DNA from: Pleodorina starrii
Lineage: Eukaryota > Chlorophyta > Chlorophyceae > Chlamydomonadales > Volvocaceae
Assembly: GCA_030267565.1 (NCBI GenBank)
Contig: BRXU01000005.1
Coordinates: 4,653,501-4,717,500 of the forward strand
Direction of reading: 5' to 3'
DNA: 64,000 nt
Below, one piece after another: positions 60,001 to 64,000 of this stretch. Position 1 is the first letter of the stretch. Every line of letters begins with the position of its first letter. Position numbers and translations under genes: made by a program. Under the pieces are notes generated by a model. That model saw nothing but the letters and a program-made list of their open reading frames with translations. It was not told the DNA's origin and searched no databases.

Positions 60001-61273
60001 AGACAATATAAGACGGACATCAGCGGTTACGGCAGATTTGTCGCGGCAACAGCGGCAGCGGCGGCAGCGAATGAGCAAGGCAGGCAGGAATTTGACATGG
60101 CTGCGGCTGGTCACCGCAAACAGCGTGCGAGCGTGTCGGCTACGACACGGGCTTGCAGCGTGTGCGGGGAAGAAGAGGCGGAACCAGACCCACGCGAAAG
60201 CCACGGAAGACGGAACAACAGCCTCGGCCAGCCTGGGAGGTCCACCCGTTCGACGCACCACCATCGCCGTCGCCGCGCCAGTGAATATCCCAAGCCGACC
60301 CACATCCCCTGCATTGCGGAACACATCGCCCCCGCCTCCCCTCTCTCATGCCCGACAAACATGAGCACGCACCTGCGACTCCTTGGGCGTCAGCGTCAGG
60401 CTCTCCCCCATGTACCCAAAATCGTGGTAGCCACTGGCGGTGGCAGCCACGCGGTATGGGTAGCCCGCCAGCACTTTGCACACTACGACACCGTCCTTGC
60501 GCGACACGGCGCGGTTGCCGAAGGCATTCGACACGGTTTTGTTCGTGCCTTTTTCGGGGTCGCTGCCCTGGTGGTTGGCCTTTAGGTGCACTTGCACATT
60601 CGCCAGGGGCTTCCCTGCGCGGTTGGTTTGGCGGTGGGAGGGAGGCAGCAGCGGCGAGACGGTGCGTGCGGGTACGCTGACGGCGGCAAGTTGCTAGTGG
60701 ATGGATTGCGCCTGGCGGAGGTTGGTGTCGTAAACACACGACGGCCAAAAGGATGCCCGCATGGTGTAGCTAGCAATCCATGTTGCTTCGAGGTGCGTTC
60801 CCGTTGACTGGCAGAGCGGCTAAAGCTGTGGGAGCAAGGGTCGAAGGCTTGCGGAGCATGAGGCGGGCGAATGATTCAACGTGCCCATCCGCTCGGCGTT
60901 ACTGTGTAACGTTATAGAGTATTGCCCTTCTCAAACAGCTTGCCTGTTGTCTTGTCGTAACAAACAAGCTTAAGCCGGGCGGTGGGCAGGTGCTGGTCGC
61001 TGGGATTGAAAGGCGCCCTGCGTCGCCGTTCAGGTGACTTCGTCTTGCCATGCACAACAATTTTTTGGAAGTCCTGCGAGGCCGACCATGAACGCAGGGC
61101 CGCGGTCGGCATGAGACGATGCTTTTGCAACCGTGCACACCGGGACAGCAGGTAAAACTTACCTGAGGCACTGAATCCTGCAGTCCACGAAGTCCAACAG
61201 AGTCCAAGTCCTTCAGTCTTACAGGGAGTGGAGGTGGAGGAGGCGGTTCCTCCATTGCTGGGCCTTCCTCCAT
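39002..61273 (-). CDS. Giant multidomain protein with vWA-like domain and EF-hands (about 35 exons, about 2,935 aa or more)
   Basis: A single frame-consistent gene. Phased exons (upper-lower coordinate): 61273-61163, 61073-60944, 60614-60373, 59990-59895, 59677-59540, [unresolved 59.5-58.74 kb], 58734-58611, 58233-57976, 57822-57797, 57434-57018, 56526-56310, 56150-55903, 55638-55590, 55225-55141, 54842-54784, 54195-54103, 53605-53459, 53014-52901, 52632-52465, 51848-51528, 50988-49476, 48913-48729, 48139-47360, 47032-46704, 46202-46064, 45665-45435, 44959-44837, 44445-44302, 44006-43764, 43240-43049, 42643-42527, 42079-41996, 41648-41592, 40991-40836, 40471-39002. There is no signal peptide, so it is probably cytosolic. 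Domain order: beta-sandwich/carboxypeptidase-regulatory-like segments, low-complexity His/Ala/Thr and Gly/Ala blocks, a vWA-like domain, three EF-hand loops and a disordered Ala/Ser/Pro tail. Intron 2 uses a GC donor. No family name could be assigned; a calcium-responsive scaffold is inferred. Confidence 0.85.
40950..43189 (-). other. Three EF-hand calcium-binding loops of the giant protein
   Basis: Loops are DKDGDRALDWQQ at 43189-43154, DNDQDGFWSEKE at 42049-42014 and DKNQDGRISLDE at 40985-40950. The second and third fit the canonical 12-residue pattern with Glu at position 12. The first has Gln at position 12 and may bind weakly or prefer another ion. Each loop is on its own exon with flanking helical sequence, and a loop-less exon (42643-42527) lies between the first and second. 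Confidence 0.85.
41100..41139 (+). repeat. Short dispersed repeat, copy 2
   Basis: Matches 3030-3068 with only a few differences (AATATAAGAATGAGTCA against TATATAACAATGAGTCA). It lies in the intron between the exons ending at 41592 and starting at 40991 of the giant gene. Confidence 0.6.
43551..43610 (-). repeat. Dispersed ~55-bp element, copy C (inverted)
   Basis: Reads GGTCCGTTCGCGAACG, CTATCTCCGTCCCTTCGCTG, then CGGTATCTTATTTTTTACCC, the reverse complement of copies A and B. It is in a giant-gene intron. Confidence 0.85.
44031..44085 (+). repeat. Dispersed ~55-bp element, copy D
   Basis: AGATACCGCAGCGAAGGGAC followed by TGAGACGGCGTTGGCGAACG, in the intron upstream of the exon starting at 44006. 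The direction is opposite to that of copy C, which lies less than 0.5 kb away. Confidence 0.85.
44455..44555 (+). repeat. GACGTGATGGGAC-type minisatellite
   Basis: About ten imperfect 10- to 13-bp units (GACGTGATGG, GACATGACTG, GGCGTGACGG) in a giant-gene intron. Confidence 0.75.
46016..46057 (-). repeat. Dispersed element, partial copy (46.0 kb)
   Basis: CCGTCTCCTTCTCCGCTGGG followed by AAATTCTCTCTATACCC is a diverged, inverted match to the GGTATANAGAAGATTTCGCA... GCGGAGAAGG half of the element. It lies just before an exon boundary. Confidence 0.45.
46461..46516 (-). repeat. Dispersed ~55-bp element, copy E (inverted)
   Basis: TTCGCTAACGTCGTCTCCGT, TCCTTCGCTGCGGCATCTCC, then TTCTTTACCCCCC. 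It is in the intron between exons 47032-46704 and 46202-46064. Confidence 0.85.
48176..48215 (+). repeat. Dispersed element, partial copy (48.2 kb)
   Basis: GGGGTATAAAGAAGATTTCG followed by CAGCGGAGAAGGCGACGGCG keeps the order of the left half of the element. It lies just upstream (in transcript sense) of exon 48139-47360. Confidence 0.5.
50278..50460 (-). repeat. His/Ala/Thr codon repeat inside the giant gene
   Basis: Within the 1.5-kb exon 50988-49476, about 60 codons encode units such as THATAHTTAHAAVHATTHAT, with His every three to five residues. The DNA is an imperfect repeat of GCGTGGGTGGTTGCGTGGAC-type units. The frame is kept across the whole repeat. Confidence 0.85.
51101..51168 (+). 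repeat. CCCCA pentanucleotide tract
   Basis: About 13 CCCCA units (TGGGG on the other strand) in the intron between exons 51848-51528 and 50988-49476. The G-rich strand is the coding strand of the giant gene, so the transcript would carry UGGGG repeats. Confidence 0.95.
51874..51923 (+). repeat. Telomere-like tract with TTTAGGG/TTTTAGG units
   Basis: ATTAGGGTTTAGGGTTTTAG and nearby ATTAGGATTTAGGGG lie in the intron upstream of exon 51848-51528. Mixed seven- and eight-base units indicate a degenerate interstitial tract. Confidence 0.6.
53932..53981 (-). repeat. Dispersed ~55-bp element, copy G (inverted)
   Basis: GCTAACGCCGTCCCCGTCCC, TCCGCTGCGGACTCTTCTCT, then GTTACCC, in the intron after exon 54195-54103. 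A further partial copy (GTCTCCTTCTCCGCTGCGAC) lies at 54056-54092. Confidence 0.75.
55820..55872 (-). repeat. Dispersed ~55-bp element, copy F (inverted)
   Basis: GCTCGCTAACGCCGTCTCCG, TCCCTCCGCTGCGGTATCTT, then CTTTTCTACCCCCC. It is intronic, about 30 bp from the donor of the exon ending at 55903. Confidence 0.85.
58611..61273 (-). other. N-terminal part of the giant protein (beta-sandwich-like)
   Basis: Exon 1 encodes MEEGPAMEEPPPPPP and a short linker. Exons 2-3 read LKLVCYDKTTG, then KPLANVQVHLK, and later DGVVVCKVLAGYPYRVAATA, a pattern typical of carboxypeptidase-regulatory-like (transthyretin-like) sandwiches: an adornable strand, GxPLxxV, then DGxxxxxxLAGxYxVxAxxxGY. Exon 5 (VPPQKVSFYSSEGIKMDFVA) and exon 7 (CTLGVYSTDGSGHCFFYGPK) are strand-rich. 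One exon between 59.5 and 58.74 kb is unresolved; an in-frame candidate includes DVLVGSFVEVDARG near 59090-59050. Confidence 0.6.
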
Positions 61274-64000
61274 TCTCTTTTAGCCAACTTTTCCCTTAAG
61301 CTAGGTAGGACCGATGGCCAAGCTTAAGAGTGCAGCGCGTTAAACAACATCGCCGGGAGCAAGTGGGCGAGGCGTGCGGGGCCGAATGCTAAGAAACTCT
61401 GTAATGCCCTTGGCAACACAACGATAATCTCATCTACAACAAATGATGACGTGTTCCACTACCGATGACAACGATGATTGCTCCAGCGTTTGCTTGCAGA
61501 GAACAAACGCACAAACCTCGAAGTCCGTACACCCGTACCCCCGGTTTCGCAATTGCTTCTGCCCGCTACCCTTTCAAATTTTATCACAATTTCTAATCCG
61601 AGGCATGATACGCCGCACACCACTATTCACAGTAGGGGTCGGCCCTCCAGCCCTGTAGACGTCCATCTATCGCGTCCAGCATATTTCCATCATCGCTGTC
61701 TGTAGCTACATAGCTTAATGACCCATCATGTACTGGAATTCCTTGTGCACTCTCATCATACCGTTCCAAACAAGCTAGATCTGCGTTCGACATGTTAACC
61801 ATGTACATACAGATAGCGACACGGAGCGACGCAGGGACGCTATGAGACACCAAGATACATACTGGAACATGTGATGTAGCGGTGAAGGATCTGGTAAGCA
61901 GCGTCATGTATGTTGCAGGAAGTAACGCGCGAAAAGGACAACTGCCCTCGCAGACCCCGGGCGCTTCCGGGGAGCGACTTGAAAGGAAAGGTAGAAGGCT
62001 AGCGTATTCTGTTATATGGCACGAGGGGCAAAGTAGAGCAAAACCTTCTCCTGAGGCGCTGTCTGGCCCCCAAAAACCATCTGCGAACGGTCATGAGCAG
62101 CGCAGGCAGTCGCAGGCACTGCCCCAATCGCCTTGGTGGTGCATGAAGGCAGAGTAACCACGATACGCACTCGCGAAGGGAGCAAGTCCAACGGAAATGC
62201 GTGAGAGTCAAACGTTGGGTTGTATGGAGTGGCTTTACAACCGTCTTGATTGCAAAGGAACACCAGTCGCACGGCAAGAACGGAGGATGCAGGATGCAGG
62301 ATGCCGATGTGCACACGTACACTCCGTCGCCCCCGACACCTTTCGGGTTTCGAGCTCAAAGACCGCCTGGGGTGGAGGCACGCAGCGTACTTTCCATCCT
62401 CATGTGATGCCCTGCAGTTCCCCCTGCCCCCCTGTGCCTGGGCGCACGCGCCGCAGTGACCAGAACGCGGGTCAGTGACAGGCGTCCCTGATTGCAGCAG
62501 AAGGCAGCAGATCGGACTCCGTTACCAGGGTTAGTAACGCGGAAGAAAACACAAGCGGCAGGTGCCCGCGGGGCTAGCGGCTGCCTGGAGGCCACGTGTT
62601 GTCGGCTCGCGACGCCGCCAGCAGAACCCTCTAGCAAACAAACGAGCGGATACATGTGGCGTCCAAGACCTTCTGGCAGCCCGGTTGACGAGTGTCCGGG
62701 GACTTGTGCTGCAGGGTGTTGCAGGCGATGGGATACCGAGTGGATCAGTAACCCGTTCGCCCACATTCCGCACGTATACAGCCGGACGTTTCGGGCGGGG
62801 TGGCGAACTGGCGATACGGGTTTGCTGGCCAGGAAAGCAGTGCGGTTCTGGTTAGATGGAGTCGAGCGTCGCATTACGGTCCGTGCAGCACCGTGCGAGC
62901 GCAGCAACCAGCCGTGGCAGCATCATTTTGGGTTTTGGGGCCCCAGCGCGAAGCGCCCTGGGGCCTTCGCCCCCTAGGGTTACCCCTGTCCGCCTGGCTG
63001 GCTGGCTGGATGGATGGCTGTCTGCGTGACGACCAACCTTCTTCGCTCGATAAAGCTGTAAAGCAAGCTCAATAGTCCTTGATTAACCCTATTGAAATAA
63101 TTTGAAAAACGTTGTGTATGTATCAGTTCAAATATGTTTGACTGAGTCCATGGTCCGAGGCCGCACTCGCTCCAACGCATCCAGAACTCCTATTCATTCC
63201 AATTTCAACCGCGGTGTTCATAAACAAAGCTTTACATGACGGTGGCGACGGAAACACGGACGGGGCGGGAGGAGATGAAGACGCCGAAGCCAAAGACCTT
63301 GGATTGAGCGGCCGGTCATGGGGTCGGTCATCACCTGCGTCGGTGCCAGGGACAGGGACATACTCTGACCGCCACGCTTTGCGGCACCCGGGCGGTGTTC
63401 TGGGAGTGTGGCCGCTGCTGGCGCTTCCGCTGCTGGTGGCGCCGCCGCCACTGACGCTTCGGCCCTTACGAGACCCGGCCGTCGCGGTCGAACCTGGGCC
63501 GCTTGGCAAAGGCACTGCCTGATGGACACTGCTTGATCTACGTCTTGCCACGTTCCGTTTTCTCGTCGTATTTCTGGCTGCCGGCCAGCAAGCAAAATCT
63601 GGGTCAGACCCGGCACCGCGCCGCACTCATGTACTGAAATGAAGTGCTCCTTCCCGAATCACCAGTTCCGCACAAGGTCCGTTCGTAAGAGCCGGGGGAA
63701 GGTGCCATGGACGGTCGATTGTTTGCAAGGAGGTTTACAGGAAGGTTTGACTCGCACTCCTGGTAGACCGGAAAGAGGCAGATCAAGAGCCACCCACCAC
63801 CCCCTAACCGCCAAAAGAATGCGCGGTCCAGCTAGCGCGAAGGCAGTCTGCACCCGCACGTGAACCCGATAAATATGATGTGCGACAGAAGGCTCAACAC
63901 ATACGGGTCATCACAACAGTAGATGCCTACGCCCTCTTCCTCAGATGGAAAAGGTCTTCCAGACAAACATGCAAGCAACTGACTAGACTCATAAAAACAA
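61274..64000. other. Lower-GC region upstream of the giant gene
   Basis: This includes the presumed promoter of the giant gene just above 61273. Two frames are more protein-like than the background but unproven. Minus 61907-61623 ends DSDDGNMLDAIDGRLQGWRA, with AT-leaning codons; plus 62492-62977 contains EWISNPFAHIPHVYSRTFRA. Both lack a recognisable family and the second has an equally open antisense frame. A hairpin GGCCCCAGCGCGAAGCGCCC lies near 62940. A dispersed segment follows at 63025-63212. No RNA gene was recognised. Confidence 0.4.
63025..63212 (+). repeat. Dispersed ~180-bp segment, copy 2
   Basis: Begins GTGACGACCAACCTTCTTCG and ends CGCACTCGCTCCAACGCATC, CAGAACTCC and TATTCATTCCA. 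It matches 23866-24045 in order and orientation. The right-hand 60 bp are nearly identical and the left and middle parts are recognisable but diverged. Confidence 0.75.

Overview
This window is nuclear DNA from a high-GC, intron-rich green alga, most likely a chlamydomonadalean/volvocine chlorophyte. The evidence is three-fold: many short exons with GTGAG/GTGGG donors and C-rich tracts ending in CAG; long Ala/Gly/Pro and homopolymer codon runs; and short interstitial telomere-like tracts of the Chlamydomonas type (TTTTAGGG / CCCTAAAA). Nothing resembles a bacterial operon, rRNA or CRISPR array. The species cannot be named from sequence alone. Layout: (1) 2137-6387, minus strand, is a complete six-exon type 2 methionine aminopeptidase (522 aa) with all active-site residues. 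It is head-to-head, 240 bp apart, with (2) 6628-11757, plus strand, an eight-exon FAD-dependent aromatic-ring monooxygenase (493 aa) with a transit-peptide-like N-terminus. (3) 13939-16335, plus, is an intronless 798-aa protein with an N-terminal E2 ubiquitin-conjugating domain. (4) 16.3-26 kb is a rearranged, gene-poor block. It holds two inverted, complementarily truncated ABCG-transporter fragments, two long-period tandem arrays (258 bp and 408 bp), and a partial copy of the E2 gene interrupted by a 245-bp terminal-inverted-repeat element. (5) 27496-29904, minus, is a three-exon gene of unknown function. (6) 34497-37018, minus, is a five-exon coiled-coil protein. (7) 39002-61273, minus, is one very large gene: 34 exons were phased here plus at least one unresolved, giving about 2,935 aa or more. 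It encodes N-terminal beta-sandwich (carboxypeptidase-regulatory-like) segments, a long low-complexity middle with a His/Ala/Thr repeat, a degenerate von Willebrand A-like domain, three EF-hand loops and a disordered tail. (8) 61.3-64 kb is lower-GC sequence with only weak ORFs. The real genes have unrelated housekeeping or unknown roles and do not form a pathway. The points of most interest are the giant vWA/EF-hand protein, a dispersed element of about 55 bp with seven good copies and three partial ones inside introns and flanks in both orientations, and the repeat-bounded gene fragments at 18-26 kb. All exon boundaries were inferred by eye from splice motifs and reading-frame continuity, without transcript evidence.
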